Shown here one piece after another: positions 23,601 through 38,600 of a stretch of DNA of 64,000 nucleotides. Each line of letters opens with the position of its first letter. The stretch's first letter is position 1. The position numbers and the translations under genes are program-made. The notes under the pieces were generated by a model. It did not search any database. It worked only from the letters and a program-made list of their open reading frames with translations, and was not told where the DNA came from. Source of the stretch: Paramacrobiotus metropolitanus. Lineage: Eukaryota; Tardigrada; Eutardigrada; Parachela; Macrobiotidae. The stretch is taken from assembly GCF_019649055.1 (NCBI RefSeq), contig NW_026570321.1, positions 62,001 to 126,000 on the forward strand, written 5' to 3'.

Positions 23601-26600
23601 ACTTCTTCGACAACCTTTTCCGGCACTTCTTCCGTTGGTTTCGGTTGGGGCACGGTTACCTCGAACAGCGTCTCGGTGATTGTTTCCTGGACAGTAGCGA
23701 CCGGTTGTTCCGGTGCGTGTTCTACCGCAACGGCTTCTGGTCGTTCCGAAACGGTTTCCTCAATAGTTTCGACGACTGTTGTGGTTTCGGACGGTAGCGC
23801 TTCTTTTTCCTCGATTACCGGCTTCTCTAGGACCGTTTCTTCCGGTTTCGTTACAACTTCTTGAGGCTTGGCAATAACCTCCGTAACCGTTTCTTCTGTA
23901 GTGGTTTCCTGTGGTACAGAGTTCAACAGTTCTGTTTCTTCCATGGTAACCATGACGGTCTCCGTCACCACAGACGAGGGAACGTATTCACTGACGTCTT
24001 CTTTCGATGGAACCGTTGTCTCTTCCGGCTGCGGGACCGTTACGGTGACGCCTTCCATGAGGCGTTCCGGGGCAGTCGACACAGCGGTGACCTCTTGCGG
24101 AGTTTCCTCTTCGGTGACCTTTTCTAGTTCTGGCATTTCGGTAACGGCGATTTCAGTTTCCGCTTTGGTAACCGTTTCTTCGCTTTCCATAGGTTTCAGC
24201 TGCTCTTTCGGTGCCACTTCCGTAACTTCGCGGACAACTGTTTCAATCTCTTCTGTCACCGGTGTTTCAATATGAGCCATGTCCAACGGTTTCCGCTCTT
24301 CTTCCATGGCAGTTGTTACCGTTTCGGTAATGATTTCGATCTCTTCGATCAAAGATTGCTTTGGTTTCTCTTCGGCTTCTTCCGGCATCTGCTTTTCGAA
24401 GACTTTTTCCGGTTTCGGTTTTTCTATGGTCGTGGTGACCTCTTCAATGGTTTCCCGGACAATCGCCTCGGTAACGGCTTCTTCACTCTGGATGATTGCA
24501 GTTTCCGTTACCTCTTCTGGTTTCTTTGGCCGTTTCAGCATGGCAGTGATTTCCGTTTCTTCCACGGTTTCTGGAACCGTTTCTTGGATAACCGTACGTG
24601 TGATGGTTTCTTCGGTGACCACTTCTTCCATCTCCGACTTCGGCGCCTCTAGTGTCACGGTCGCCACTTCTTGCCGTGTAACGACGGTTTCTTCAATTTC
24701 TACCGGCTTTTCAACAACAACTTCCGTGATGGTTTCAGCTATCGTTTCCGGTTGTGTCTCGGTAACCAATTCCACAATAGTCTCCGTTACCGTTTTCTCT
24801 ACTTCCATTATTTTTTCTTCTTTTTCTTCTGGTAACGTTACGGAGAATTCCACCGGTTTCTCTTCTTTAACAACTTCCAAGCCGGCTTCATAAATTTCAG
24901 TAGTTTCTGCTGGAATGGTTTCTTGCATAGTAATTTCCATGAGCTCTCTCTGAATGGTTTCACTTGTCGCAGGAACCGGCGCCGACACTTCTGTTGCTTT
25001 TTCTGTAACCTCCGTTGTTTCGGTTTCCGTCGGTTGTTCCCTCATACTGGGTGCAACCGGAAACTCCTCAGTGACCTTTTCTTCCGTCTCTTCAACGGTT
25101 TGTTTGGGTACGGTTGCTTTCTTGGCCTCGCGGATTTCCATAGTGTCCAAAGGAACCGCTGTGGTCAATTCAGTTACCACCGTTTCACCTGTAACCTCTT
25201 CAGTTACTGTGGGCACCGTCTCCAGACCCTCCGTAACGGTTACGTCCAATACCGCCTCTTCTGTTTCCGGTTTCTTTTCTTCAAGCGGAACTGTCGGGAC
25301 TAATTCCAGCTCTTCATGTTCCGTAATCACAGTTGTTGGAACGACTTCTTCTATGATTGTTTCCACTACGGTTTCAACCTTTTTTTCCGTCACCGGTTTC
25401 GGCTTTTCTATCGTGGTCTCCACAATTTCTTCAGTTACAATGGTAACCGTTTCTTTGGCGGTTACTTCCTCTTCCGGAAGGGTCATGGTCACTTCGACCG
25501 GTTGCTCTTTCTTAACTTCCAGTGTTACCTCAGCGGTTTGTGTGACCTCAGTTTCGGCCGGTTTCTCCAAAATAATTTCCACTTTTTCTAATGGTTGCAC
25601 TTTGGTTTCTGTGGTTTCAGCTATGGGAATTTCCTCCTTTGTAGCCGTTTCAAGTGACACGGTTTCAACCGTTTCGCTAACGGTCTCCACGGCTTGTTCC
25701 GGTTTCACATATTCTTCGGGGTGTTCTTCGGAGACAGTGGTGACGGTTTCACCCGGAACGTGCACTGGAGCGGTCACTTCCGATACGACCTCACTGCTAA
25801 AGGCGGTGACCAGCGTTTCCTTAGTTTCCTCCACCACCGGGGTCACTTCCGGGACCTTTTCACTGGGCAGTTCTTCCACCACCACGCTCTCCACCAACGT
25901 CTCGGTTTCCGTTGGTTTCTGCTCCCTGACCTCTTTGGTAACGATCTGCACCTGTGTTTCTTCCGTGGTTTCAATAGTCACTGCCGGTATCAGTCCCGCG
26001 ACAAACTTCTCCACGGAGACCACTTCGAACGTTTCAAGCTCCAGTGGCTTGGTTCCGACCATCGTCTTGGCCTCTTCGATGATCACCGTTCCAGCGACCG
26101 GTGTGAATTCTTCCACGGTCTCGGTTTCGCCGATTGTCACCGTTGTTGTCTTTTCCGGTCCGACTTCTTCGGTGTCATGGTACTTGACATGGTACTCCAC
26201 TGGCTGGAAATCCAGGAGCGGCTGTTCGATCTCCAAGGTGATTTCCGCTTCCGACCGTCGACGCGGCCGCTCCGCGGTCATTGTCACCTCCTCGGTGATG
26301 GTTTCTTCAACCGTTATTTCACTCTCTGGTTTCCTCACCACGGTAACCACTTCTTCAAATATTTCTTCTTTATTTTCCGGTCGCGTTATGAGGACGTCGG
26401 TTTCCAGTGGCGCGAACTCTGGGCGTGGCAAGGTCACTTCGGAGACTTCCTTTTGGATGGTTACTGTCTCTTCCGGTTTTTCTTCGGTAAAGGTCACTTC
26501 TTCAATAACAACTTCTTCTTGGCGTGGCTGCTCGTACGTAACAGTAGTGACAGTTATCTCTTCGGTAACCGTGGTTTCAGCTTGAGGGACTGGTTGATAT

Positions 26601-29600
26601 GCGATTTCGGCGAACTCAGGTTGCAGTTCTTCCTTGGTAACCTCTGTTATGACTTCTTCGGAGACGACCGTTTCCGTTGGTACTTCAGCCGGTTGGAATG
26701 CGATTTCCGCAAACTCCGGCTTTTCTTCCACCGGCACAGCTTCTTCCGGTACGGACGGCCGAACTTCCCGTTTTACTTCGGTAACGATGGTTTCCGTTAT
26801 CAGCACTGTCTCTTCTTGGGGCTTCGCTTCGGTCACCGTAATTTCTTCCGTGATCGTGGCCACCAGCTGAACTTGTTCGGCCGGCTGAAACTCGATTTCT
26901 GCAAATTCTGGCTTTTCTTTTTTCGGAATGACAGCCTCTTCCGGAACCGTTTCTTTTGGTATCTCTTCAGTTGTGGTTACCGTTGTCACCACAGTTTCTT
27001 CCGTGGCCACGGTCGTCTCGGCCGGCTGATACGCGATTTCAGCGAACTCCGGTTTTTCTTCGCGTGGGACCACCATTATTTCCTCAGTGACAATGGTTTC
27101 CGTTTCCGGTCGTGTTTCCGTTACGATGGTAACCGTGAGCTCTTCCACGGCAACGGCCTCCGGTTGCGGCTGGAAGTCCATCTCTGCAAACTCCGGCTTT
27201 TCTTCGGTCACCTTAGTAATCACCGTTTCTTCCACGACAACCGGCTGTTCCGCTGGTTGGAACGCAATCTCCGCAAATTCCGGTCTTTCTTCCTGTGGCA
27301 CGGTTTCTTCCAAAGTTTGCTCGGTAACCGTTACCTCCGTCGAGGGTTTTTGTTCCGTAACGATCTCCGTGACGGTAATTTCTTCAGTAACAGTGGTCAC
27401 CGACAGCGGGATGACAATTTCTGCCAGTTCCGGTTTTTCCTCCATCGGTACCACCGGTTGCGGCCGCTCTTCGACTACGGTCGCTTCCAGCAACGTGGGC
27501 GCAACAGGCTGGAATTCCACTTCCGCAAATTCCGGTCTTTCTTCTTTTCGGACAATGGTGACCTCTTCGGTGACCACCGTCTCGATTTGCGGTTTCGTTT
27601 CCGGTTGGAACGATATTTCCGCATATTCCGGTTTCTCCTCTTCCGGTGCTACTTCGGTAACCACGGTTTCCACAATAGTTTCAGTGGTCTCAGGTTGGAA
27701 TGCGATTTCCGCAAACTCCGGCTGTTCCTTCACTTCTTTGGTAATGGTAACTTCTTCAACGACGATTTCTTCGTGTTTGGGTTGCGGCTGCGGTTGAAAT
27801 GCGATTTCAGCGAATTCTGGTTTCTCTTCTTCGGTGATGACGGACGTGACGGTGATTTCTTCGATAACAGTGGTTTCCGGTGCTGCCGGTTGGTATTCGA
27901 TCTGGGCAAACTCCGGTTGCAACCGTTCTTCAGGCACAACCTTTAAAGTAGCAAATACAATAATTACTATAAATGTGGATATTTATATAAAAATGTATAT
28001 ATGTCTATAAAAATTATTAGTATTCTAAACAACAATGCATACTCGTAATAATCTATTGAATCAATTACTTCCTGAACAGAAAGTCATATATATTAAGTAT
28101 TTGTAACTTATTAATAAAAACTTATTGAATAAGTTCGAATTTCGATTAATTTCTTTAATACCGTGGTTAATACACATATTAACTGGCCGAAATAAAACGT
28201 TTTCGATTTCTAAAAAACGGAAAAATTTAAGTTAATAATAATTTCCTAAAAATAAAAATTAAGTTTAGTAAAAAATTTCGTACCTCAGAAGTGACGGTTT
28301 GCGAGATTTCAGTAACAACGGTTGGCACAACCTCCACTGTCTTCTCTACCACCGGCATTTGTTCCGGCTGCACATATTCCACGATTCGCTCGACAATGGT
28401 CTCTTCCGTCACCAATTCCTCCGGTTGAATGGTCTCTTTCGTGACCGTTACCACTTCCGTCACCGTTTCTTCCTCTTTCGGTCGCCGTTGAAGTACCACG
28501 GCCGCTTCCAATGGCGCGAATTCCGGCTGTCCCAACGAAACATCGAATTCTGCAAACTCCTTCTCCGGCAGAGAGGGTTTCCGAAGTACCACCTCGGTCA
28601 CTTCCGGCCGCTCTTCCTCCATGACCACTTCTCGGGTCACAGTCTCCGTTATGGTAACGGTCTCCGTGATCTCCTCGGTTTCCGGTACAGTTTCCGTAAC
28701 CGTCGTCACCACTTGCTCGGTGACGGTTTCGAACGTTTCCGGTGCCGACGGGATCTCCACGGTAATCATTTCAACCGGCGCGAACTCGGGTTTCCCGAGG
28801 GAGATGTCGATTTCGGCGTATTCCGGTTTGGTGACCTCCAGAGGTGCAAGTTCCGGTCGGCTGACGTCGATCTCGGCGAATTCCGGTTGTCGGATAATCT
28901 CTTTCGTAACGGTCTCAATTACCGTTGTTACGACCTCTTCCGGCTGTTTGGGGGCTATTTCCAGTTGAGCGATTTCCGGTTTCGACATTTCAATCTCTGC
29001 GAACTCGGGTTTCGGAGACTCCGGTTTGATTACTTCTTCCGTAACCCTTTCTCCTACGGTTTCCTTGAAGACCGGTGCAAATTCAATTTCCGCTATTTCC
29101 GGTTTGACTTCTTCCGTTTCTCGGGTAATAGTGGTAACCGTGGTAACAGTTTCAATGATTTCTTCCACTTCCGATTGCCGTTCAGGAGCGAACTCGATTT
29201 CCGCTCGTTCCGGTTGACCCAGCGAGATATCGATCTCCGCAAATTCGGGTTTCGGTGACTCTGGTTTCTTGGTTTCGATTACGGTGACAATCTGCTCGGT
29301 TATCTTGGTTTCCTCAACCGGTTTGCGGATCTCGACAATTTCTACCGGCTGCTCCACCTCCTCAGTTTCTTGGGTGACTGTCGTCACCCTGGTAACCGTT
29401 TCGATTATCTCTTCAATTTCCGGTTGCTGTTGGGGAGCAAATTCTATTTCCGCCATTTCCGGTTTGCCCAGGGAAATGTCCATTTCGGCAAATTCCGGTT
29501 TCGGGGACTCCGGTTTTCCGGTTTTCGTCACGGTTACAACGGTCTCCGTTATTTGGGTCTCTTCCGATGGTTTCGGAGTCTCAATAATTTCTTCCTCTTC

Positions 29601-32600
29601 TTCAGTTGTAACCTTAGTTATGGTTACAATTTCCGTGATTTCTTCCACTTCCGGTTGTTCTTCCGGTGCGAACTCGATTTCAGCGATTTCCGGTTTGCCC
29701 AAGGAAATGTCGATCTCGGCAAATTCGGGTTTGGGAAATTCTTGCTCCCTGATTATCTCAGTACCCGTGGTGACCTTTTCAATGACCTCAGTTTCTTCAA
29801 CCGGCTTCGTGAAAGTGACGATCTCCACGGGCTGGGGTTGCTCGACTTCTTCTTTCACCGTTTTGACTGTCGTAATAACTTCTATCGTTTCTTCCACGAA
29901 TTCTTTCTCCTCCGGTGCAAACTCAATCTGCGCCATTTCCGGTTGACCCAGTGAAATGTCAATCTCCGCAAACTCCGGCTTGGGTGACTCGGGTTTTTTC
30001 CCTTCGACTATGGTAACCGTGGTTTTCAGCGCTTCCGTCTCTTGGAACGGTTTCGGTACCGTGACAATTTCCACAGGTTGCACGGGTTGTTCCCGCTGCT
30101 CCGTAACGGTCGTCACAGTGGTCACGGTTTCGATGATTTCCTCCGTTTCCGATTTATCTTCCGGGGCAAACTCGATTTGCGCCATTTCCGGTTTTCCCAA
30201 GGAGAAATCGATCTCCGCCAATTCCGGTTTCGGCCACTCGGGTTTCTTGACCTCTTCAATGACAGATACTACGGTCTCTGTGATTTCCACTTCCTCGACT
30301 GGTTTGCTGGTTTGTGTGACCTCAATGATTTCAGTCATCGGTTGTTCGACAATTTCCGTGACCTTTGTCACTGGTTCTTCAATTGGTTTCGGAGCTTCCA
30401 CGAACTCGACCGGTGCGTACTCAGGTTTACCGAGCGAAATGTCGATTTCTGCAAACTCCGGCTTCGGCGATTCTGGCTTTGTAACTGTTACCATGGTTTC
30501 AATGCTTTCAATTCTCTCCTCGATGTGCGGTATTTCGATGACCTCCAGTGGTGCCTTTTCCGGCTGACCAAGCGAGATGTCGATTTCGGCGTATTCTGGT
30601 TTGATCACTTCCTGCACGGTTTCCGTTACCGTGGTCACAATGGTCTTGGTTTCTGTTATCTCCTCAACAGGTTGCGGCACTTCCGCCACTTCCACCGGAG
30701 CGAATTCCGGTCGACCCAGAGCGACATCAATCTCGGCGAATTCCGGTTTTGGCTGCTCTACTTGTTCCGTGATTTTCTTAGCAGTGACAATTGTCTCTTT
30801 CTCCTCGGTAACCATTGGTTTTTCTTCTTCGGGCTTGGTAACGGTCTGCGTCACCGTAGATACAATCGTTTCGACCTCGGTGATTTCGTGCTCTCGGGGT
30901 ACCTGTACCACTTCATACGGCGCGTATTCCGGCTGACCGAGCGATACGTCAAACTCCGCGAATTCCGGTTTCGGAGACTCTCGCTTAACGGTCTCCATCA
31001 CCACCGTCGTCACGGTCTGTTCTTCTTCGACCGTTGGTTTCGGTTTCGGTTTGACGACGGTCGCGATCTCAATTGGAGCGATTTCCGGTTGCACGATGTC
31101 CAGCTGGGCAAACTCGGGTTTCTTAATGATTTCTACCACTTCCGTGGGTGCGAATTCCGGCCGACCGAGAGACACATCGATCTCGGCGAATTCCGGCTTC
31201 GGAGATTCCGGTTTAACGACGGTTTCAGTGACAACTTCCACCGTGGTTTCTTTCACTTCCACCGGGGAGATCTCAATCACTGCCATTTCTGGTTTCGGCG
31301 ATTCCGGTTTCGGAGCGATCTCGATTTCGGCAAACTCGGGTTTTGGAGATTCTGGCTTGACGATGGTGTCGGTGGTTACTTCGACCACGGTTTCTTCAAC
31401 GATTACCGGTGAGATTTCAATCTCGGCTTTTTCCGGTTTAGGCGACTCCGGTTTAGCAAACTCAATTTCAGCAAACTCGGGTTTGGGCGACTCTGGTTTT
31501 GGAGCGAATTCCACCTCGGCGAACTCAGGTTTCGGGGACTCCGGCTTGACGATAGTTTCGGTGATCACTTCGACTACGGTTTCCTCGACGGTCACCGGTG
31601 ACACCTCGATCTCGGCCATCTCCGGCTTGGGCGCTTCCGGTTTCTTCACCGGCGCGAACTCGATTTCGGCCAGTTCCGGTTGGCCGAGCGCAATGTCGAA
31701 CTCGGCGAATTCCGGACGGATGACCACCTCCTGGGTCACGGTCTCCGACGGCCGGCGTCGAATGGTGACCTGTCCTTCGAACTGCGCATACTCCGGGCGT
31801 TGCAACCGGATGACCTCCTCCGTGGTCTGTAGTTCGCGGATGTCGTGTTCGATCGCCGGGATCTCCTGGGGCATGATGCGCTCTTCGTAGGTGACGCGGG
31901 TCTCTTCGATGGTTTCATGGACTGGTGCCGTTGAGAGTTCGAAGATGACCTCATCGCGCTGGGTAACCACGGGTTGCGGGTGCAGTTGCGGCATGACGGC
32001 GTATTCGGTGGAGTAGCGACGGGTAACCGTCGTCACTTCGGTAACGGTTTCCTCTTCCACTTCCGGTTGGCTGGGCTGGATATGGTATTCGATCTCGGGA
32101 CGTTCGAACGTTAATTTAACCTGCATAACGCACAGTAACTGGAGAACACAGTACTCGTCCTGGTCCATATTGTTTCCGTTCCGTTCAATTAAGGCAAATA
32201 TTATTAATAAAAAGAATAAAAACATTAGTTGATTAAATAGACTTATATCTAGTTGCATATTACATACATGTGCCACTAATACCATGGATATACAAATGTA
32301 ATATTAAGTATTAGCACATTTTTACGGTAAAAGTACGATATAAAAAAATAAATACAGTGCTACAATTTACAGCTTGCTGCTTAAATTGAAGGTCTAAATT
32401 ATTTTCGCAATTATTTATACGTTTGAATTTTTTACTTTTGGTATATGCGCGTTCTCGTTTACACATGTACAATGTACTTACCTCTTCGTATTGCGGTTTC
32501 TGCGGCATCTCGACTTCGTTCAAAAACGTCTCTTTAGTGACTTGGACCATTTCAATCTCCGGGAACTCCGGTCCCTCCAGCACCGGTTGCCGTTCAAAGT

Positions 32601-35600
32601 AGACTTCCACTCGTTCTTCTTTAGGCGCAACCTCCATGGTGACCTGTTCCACTGCCTGACGAACTTGCGTGACAAACTCTACCGGCTGAGGTTCCACTGG
32701 CCGCGGTCTCTCTATACTGGTACGCCTAACTACCGTCTCAATAATAGTCTCTTCCTCGTACTCGGGTACCTGCGGCTGACCGCGTGACTCCACTACCACC
32801 TCACGCTGCTCGGTGACCTCCATGATATACTCAGGCTGCTCAATGGTCTCGGTTACGACTACCGTCTCGGTTATAGTTTCCTCTACTTCCTCAGGTTTCT
32901 GTACCGTTACCGTTGTCTGTATGGGTGCATACTCCACCGGGGCGAACTCCGGTCGCAGTGTGACCGTCTCCTCGAAGGGTGCCACTTCGATACTCGCAAA
33001 CTCGGGTCTTTCCTCAAACGGCACCACTTCTACGCTAGCGAACTCGGGACGACCGAGCGTCACCATCTCCTCAAACGGCGCAAACTCGGGTACCGCGCGT
33101 ATTTCTTCGGTCACTCGGGTGACCGTCTCGGTTACCGATTGCGCCTGTTCATGCACCACCCAGGTCGTGGTCTCGGTGACCGACTCAAGCTGCTCCGTCG
33201 GTCGTGCCACATCCAGGAGCTCCTCGTCGGCAGCAGGCCATGCTGGGGTTGGTTGACTAACAAATGACGTCACTTCCTTACCTTCCGTCACGGTCACTTC
33301 GACCCGTTCGGTGGGGGTCTTTCCTGTGGTAGCTCCGCGGAGACTACCACCTCGGCCGGCTGTACTAGACCTGAAGGCACAGAAACGGTTGACGTCTCCA
33401 ACGGTCGCACCGCATGCGCGAGGAGCTGCTCACGTTCATGCCAATCCGGAAGTGTCTCACCAGGGGAAATCAGAGTGGAAAGAGGAAACGATAGATCAAC
33501 ATGCTCATGCAGTGCCGCCGGTTTTTCGTCTACCGGCCTTACCGTTACCGTATCTTCTTGCGTTACCGTTAAATATTCTTTTTGGTTTACCGGCTTTACG
33601 ACTTCCTGCACGCCCGTTACCGTTTCTGTTACTTGTTCTAATGGTAACAACGGTACCGCTTCTTTCTGTTCAGTTACCAACGTTTCCGCTTCGTGAATTA
33701 TTTCTCGCAGCCGCATTTCGGTCTCTTCAGCGGACGCTTCCGCTATCCGTTCAATGAACTCAAAAATCTTAGACTGTACCAGCTCAACGTGACCTTCCGG
33801 AAGCGAAACCGTTTCTTCTAAGACGCTCAATTCTTCCACAACTTTCTGCAATACCGTTTCTACTTCCTGTGGACTCGACACCGGTAATTTCTTAATGATT
33901 TCATTTAACTCTTCGACGATGGTTTCGCTCACTGAAACTGTTTCCGATTTCCTTACAATTATATCAGTTACCATTACTTCCTCGACCATCGGTTGCATTT
34001 CGGCACTGACCTCTTCCACTGGTTTTTTCGGTAATATTAAGCTGACGTCTTCGCTGATTTCACTAGCGATTTCTTTTAACCGCGTTTCCACTTCCTCGAC
34101 AGTCAGCGTTTTAATTTGTTCCGATAAGTCAAATATCTGTGAAGCCGTTATTTCAGCGTGACCTTTGACTTCTTCGTTGATTTGTTCCGTAGCAACGGCT
34201 TCCTGTATCTGCTCATAAATTTCTTTCAACTTGACTTCCGCTTCTTCGACTGCTAATTCTCTGATTTCTTCAGATAGTTCAAACACTCGTTCGACCAACG
34301 TTACCGGTTTCTGGACAGGAAGCGCTTTAAGTTCTGTCTGCTCTGTCAATTTTTCAACGGCTTTTGCTCGTACCAGTTCCTCAAGAATTTCTTCGGAAAC
34401 TTTGCCGATTTCACTTTTAATCTGATCGAGCGGTGCTACTTCCACTTTTTCAACGATTTCTTCGAGACTAGCGATGATGTGCTCTGCTATATGCAGCTGC
34501 ACAGCAGAAACCCCGGCTGTGAACAATTCCCCTTTTACAGGAACTTCCCTGTATTCTGCTTCGAAAACTTTCATTTCCTCGATGATATCATGCAGCACGT
34601 CTTCGACATCACTCGGTTTTAAAGTCTGTAGATATTCGTACAGCTTTTTTAACTGCGCCACAGCCGTTTTCGGTCCGACGACCACCGTGACCTTTTCTTC
34701 AGATGTCTCAGGCTGCATTATGGCGAACTTAACAGTCTCTCTCGCAACTTCTTTCAACTTTTCTTCCGTCTCAGACGGTAAGGTCATCACCGCTTCATCC
34801 GCAATTTTACCGACCTTTTCAACAATTTCTTCGATTTGCGGAACCTCTCGAACGCTTTCGGTACCGACTTCTCGCATGACTTCTTTCAACTTCACGGTGA
34901 CCTCGTCGGTCGTCATGCTTTTCACGTTTTCCGCAACTTCGAAGAGCTTCGTTGCAAGTTGTTCCGCAACACCGCGCTCTACTGGTAGCGCTTCCAGAAC
35001 TTCGAGCGGCGAGGGCGTTACACCGGTTACCATTGTTGTCACCTCTGTGACCTTAGTTTCTTCAAGCGGCGTCTCAGTCATTGTAATGTATTCTACCGAT
35101 TCAAGTAACTTTTGCACAAGTTCCATCTCGCCTTCACTTATAACCTCTTCCATCGCTTTCGGTTTTGTTACATTAACCGTTACCGTTGTAACGGTTTCCT
35201 GTTCTTCTTGAGTCTCAACCGGTACTTGTGGCGTTACGGTGCTAACTTTTCTAACCACAGTTTCCGTGGTCTCAATTATTTCGCTGGTTTCCGGAATAAA
35301 CTCTTCATACTTGACAGTCTGCATTTGTCGAACAGGCTGAGTAAGTGTCACCTCCGTCGTCACCTCTGTCGTCACCCGCTCTACTTCTCTTTTATCTTCC
35401 GGTTTCGTTGGTACTGTTACGGTAAGTTCGTATGGCTTTTGTTCTTTTACGACAGCAAAACTCGTTTCCGAGATTTCGGTTTTCTTAGCTTTAGCCGGTT
35501 TTCTGAAAGTAATTTCGCTGATGCCATGCTCAGGCTTTTCCGTCGCAGTTTCAGTGACCTCAGTTTCCTTTGGTTTTTCAACTTTTTCTTTGACCTCCGT

Positions 35601-38600
35601 AGCTTCAACTGAAATCTCGCTTGCCACTTCCCGCAGTCTGGTTTCGACTTCTTCCACATTTAATGTACGTACATCTTCGATTAAAGCGAACACTTTGGTA
35701 TACACTTGCTCAGCGAAACCTTCGCTGGTTTCTTCCGTAACCGACTGTTCTAAAATTTTATCGGCGATTTCCGTTAACCTGCTTTCCACTTCCTCAACTG
35801 AAACCGTTCGAAATTCTTCAGCTAAGTCAAGAACCGCTGACGCCAACTGCTCCAAATGCACAGTTTCTACTAGTTCTGTTTCTTGCGGTTGCTCCACGCT
35901 TTCAACCGCTTGAGCATGTTCTGCCGGTGCAACCGTTTGCCTTGTAATTTCCTCGATTTGCGGTCTACCTGCTGTTACAAGCTCCTGAAATCTGTCACTA
36001 GTAGTCGTCACCTGGGCAAGGTCTTGCACGATGTCTCGAATGGTCGTTGCAGTTTCTTCGGTCGGTATCGTTTCAACGCGTTCAGCCAGTTTCAACAAGC
36101 GCTCAACAACCTGTCGCCGAAGTTCCGCGGTTTCTGCTGGTACCGGTTTCAACAAAACAGCTCGCTCTAAAACATGCGCCACTTCTGACAACGTCACCTG
36201 AACATCTTCCACCGGTAAATCTGGGATTTTCTCTGCCAATGTCTCAAGCGCCTGTACAGCAGTTTCCTCTGGCTTTGACAGCTGGTAAATTTCTTCCGCT
36301 GTTTCCTTGAGCTTTTTGACCACTTCCTCGGTACTTAGTTCCTTTACTTCCTCAATCAAACTAAGCATCTTGGACGCTACGATCTGCGCTTTAGCTTTCG
36401 CTTCCGGTACCTGCCCAATTTCGCCGACCTCTTCAACTGGGTGTTCAAAGACCTTTTCCTCCGACAATTCGTTGATAAGCTCTACTAACTTAACTTCGAT
36501 TTCCTCCGCCGACAGATCTGTCACACTTTCCGATAAATCGTAAATTCTGGAGGCTACAAGTTCCGCTGTACCGAGTTCTTCGACCGTTTCCGTTATTCGC
36601 ACTTCTACCGGTACAATTCTGGGCTGCTCAGAAACCGGCGCCTCCTCTACTTGGGTCGTGGTACCGATAGGCTTTTCTTCAGGAACTTCCTTTCCGATCT
36701 GCTCTGTTTCCGCAATTACCGGCTGCGTAAAAACTCGTGCTTCCGCCACTTCTCGAATGATCTCCCTAACTGCCACAGCTGTCTCCTCTACTGCTAGGAC
36801 CTCCACTTTCTCCGCTAACTCCATTATGTGCCGCGCAATTAACTCCACCTGACCAGTGTCCATCGAGGTTTCTGGTACCTCTTCTGACACAAGCGTTTTG
36901 ACTGCTTCAATCAGCTTCGACTCGACCACTTCCGGTGTTAATCTGGGCAGCTCTTCAACAAGTTCTTCAAGTAACGTTACCGCTTCCTCAACCCTTTCCG
37001 GTACCCTCTCCGGCTTGACAATAACCGCCTCGGAGACCTGTTTGCTGAGATCAATAATTTCTGTGATTATTTCCTGTAGTGCTTCAGCAGTTTCTTCTCT
37101 GGTCTTCTGTGGAACCCTTTTCTCCACATCAAGTATTTCCTCAGCAATCTGCTTAGCGTACGAAATACTAAGGCATACTTCCGCCGATTCAGTAGGCACG
37201 CTCTTCAGTACTTCCGCTTTGACCATTATGTCAGCCATTTCGGTGAGCTGCGGCTGAAATTCTTCAGTGACCTTGAGCTTTACGTCCTCGACTAGATCTT
37301 GCAGTAAAGTGACCACATTGACCTCTTCGGGTTTTGAGAGAGACGCTATCTCTTTTGCAGTTTCTTTTAATTTTAGTTCCGCTTCTTCACTGGTCAGACT
37401 CTTTACTTGCTCGACTAAACTAAGCACCTTTGCAGCCACGATTTCCGCTTGTGCGGTTTCTTTTGGGATCAGGGGCGAGACCTCTTCTACCGGTGCTTGC
37501 ATAATTCCCTCCGCCACGAGTTCACTCACAAGTTCAGTCAATTTCGTGCTAACCTCTTCAGCTGTGAGCGTTCGAACACTTTCCGAGATGTCATAGACCT
37601 TGGTCGCAACCTGTTCAATGGTCTCAACGGTTTTGCTTTCTGGGAATACTTCGACTTTCTTGGACATTACTTTCGTTTCTGTCTCTTTAATTTCCATAAC
37701 TTTAGGCGTAACTTCCTCAACACTCACGACAGATTTAATCGATTCTAACTCCGGCATTACGCTTTCTAGCTGAACCAATGTGGTACTACTGGGAATTTGC
37801 TGTCGTCGCTCGATTACAACCTCCGTTACATGATCCGTTACAACGCGCTCCGCCTTTTCTGGCTGAGCTACTGAAACGCCAACCTCTTCCGGCACAGTCA
37901 TGACCACTTCGAAAGGCTTACTTTCTGCAACAACCTTAGTTTCCGCCTTAGTTTTAAAGGTCTCTTCAGCCGGTACCGTAGGTTTCACCAGTAGCTCTGC
38001 TTCGTACGTTTTCGCAACAACGTCTTCGATCGCTCTAGAAATTTCCCTGATTACGGTAACGGTTTCTTCTACCGGTATCTCTTCGACAACTTCCCCCAGT
38101 TCAACCAAGCGATCAATAATCTGCCTCCTGATTTCAGCAATTTTTGTCGGTACCGGGATAAGTACATCTGCCTTCTCGAGGACACGGGTCACTTCATACA
38201 GCGTGGCTTGCACCTCCTTAACCTTAATCTCCGGAGCTCTATCTGCCAGTGTTTCAAGAATCTGCACCACATTTTCTTCCGGTTTCGACAAACGATAAAT
38301 TTCCTTTGCCACTTCTTTGAGCCTTACTTCAGCTTCCTCAACGGTTAAGCTCGTCATTTCCTCAACGAGGCTGATTAATTTCGATGCGACGACCTCGGCT
38401 TCAGCCCTCTCTTCTGCGAGCAAAATAACCGGCACTTCCTCTTCCGGTTGCGCGATCAAACGTTCGGCCGTGAGCTCCTTGACAACTTCTGCTAACTTCA
38501 CCTGAATCTCTTCGGTCGTCAACTCTGGTGCACTTTCTGATAATTCATACACTTTAGATGAAATGAGTTCCACGACAGCGCGCGGTGTCACGACCACTGT

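Noticed and set aside
24954-27946. Long open frames on the plus strand (hundreds of codons), such as 25694-27946 and 24954-26585
   Set aside because: They lie antisense to spring exons. Sense codons for Leu (TTA, CTA) and Ser (TCA) give antisense stops and are rare in Glu/Val/Thr/Pro/Lys-rich sequence, so long antisense frames appear by chance. Their products are odd Phe/Arg- or Ser/Thr-rich strings with no domain.
33294-33340. A very short intron as explanation of the frame break, using GTAAGG...TTGTTAG just downstream
   Set aside because: The stop in the first frame precedes that donor, and the putative intron would be only about 25 nt. A single missing C explains the data better.
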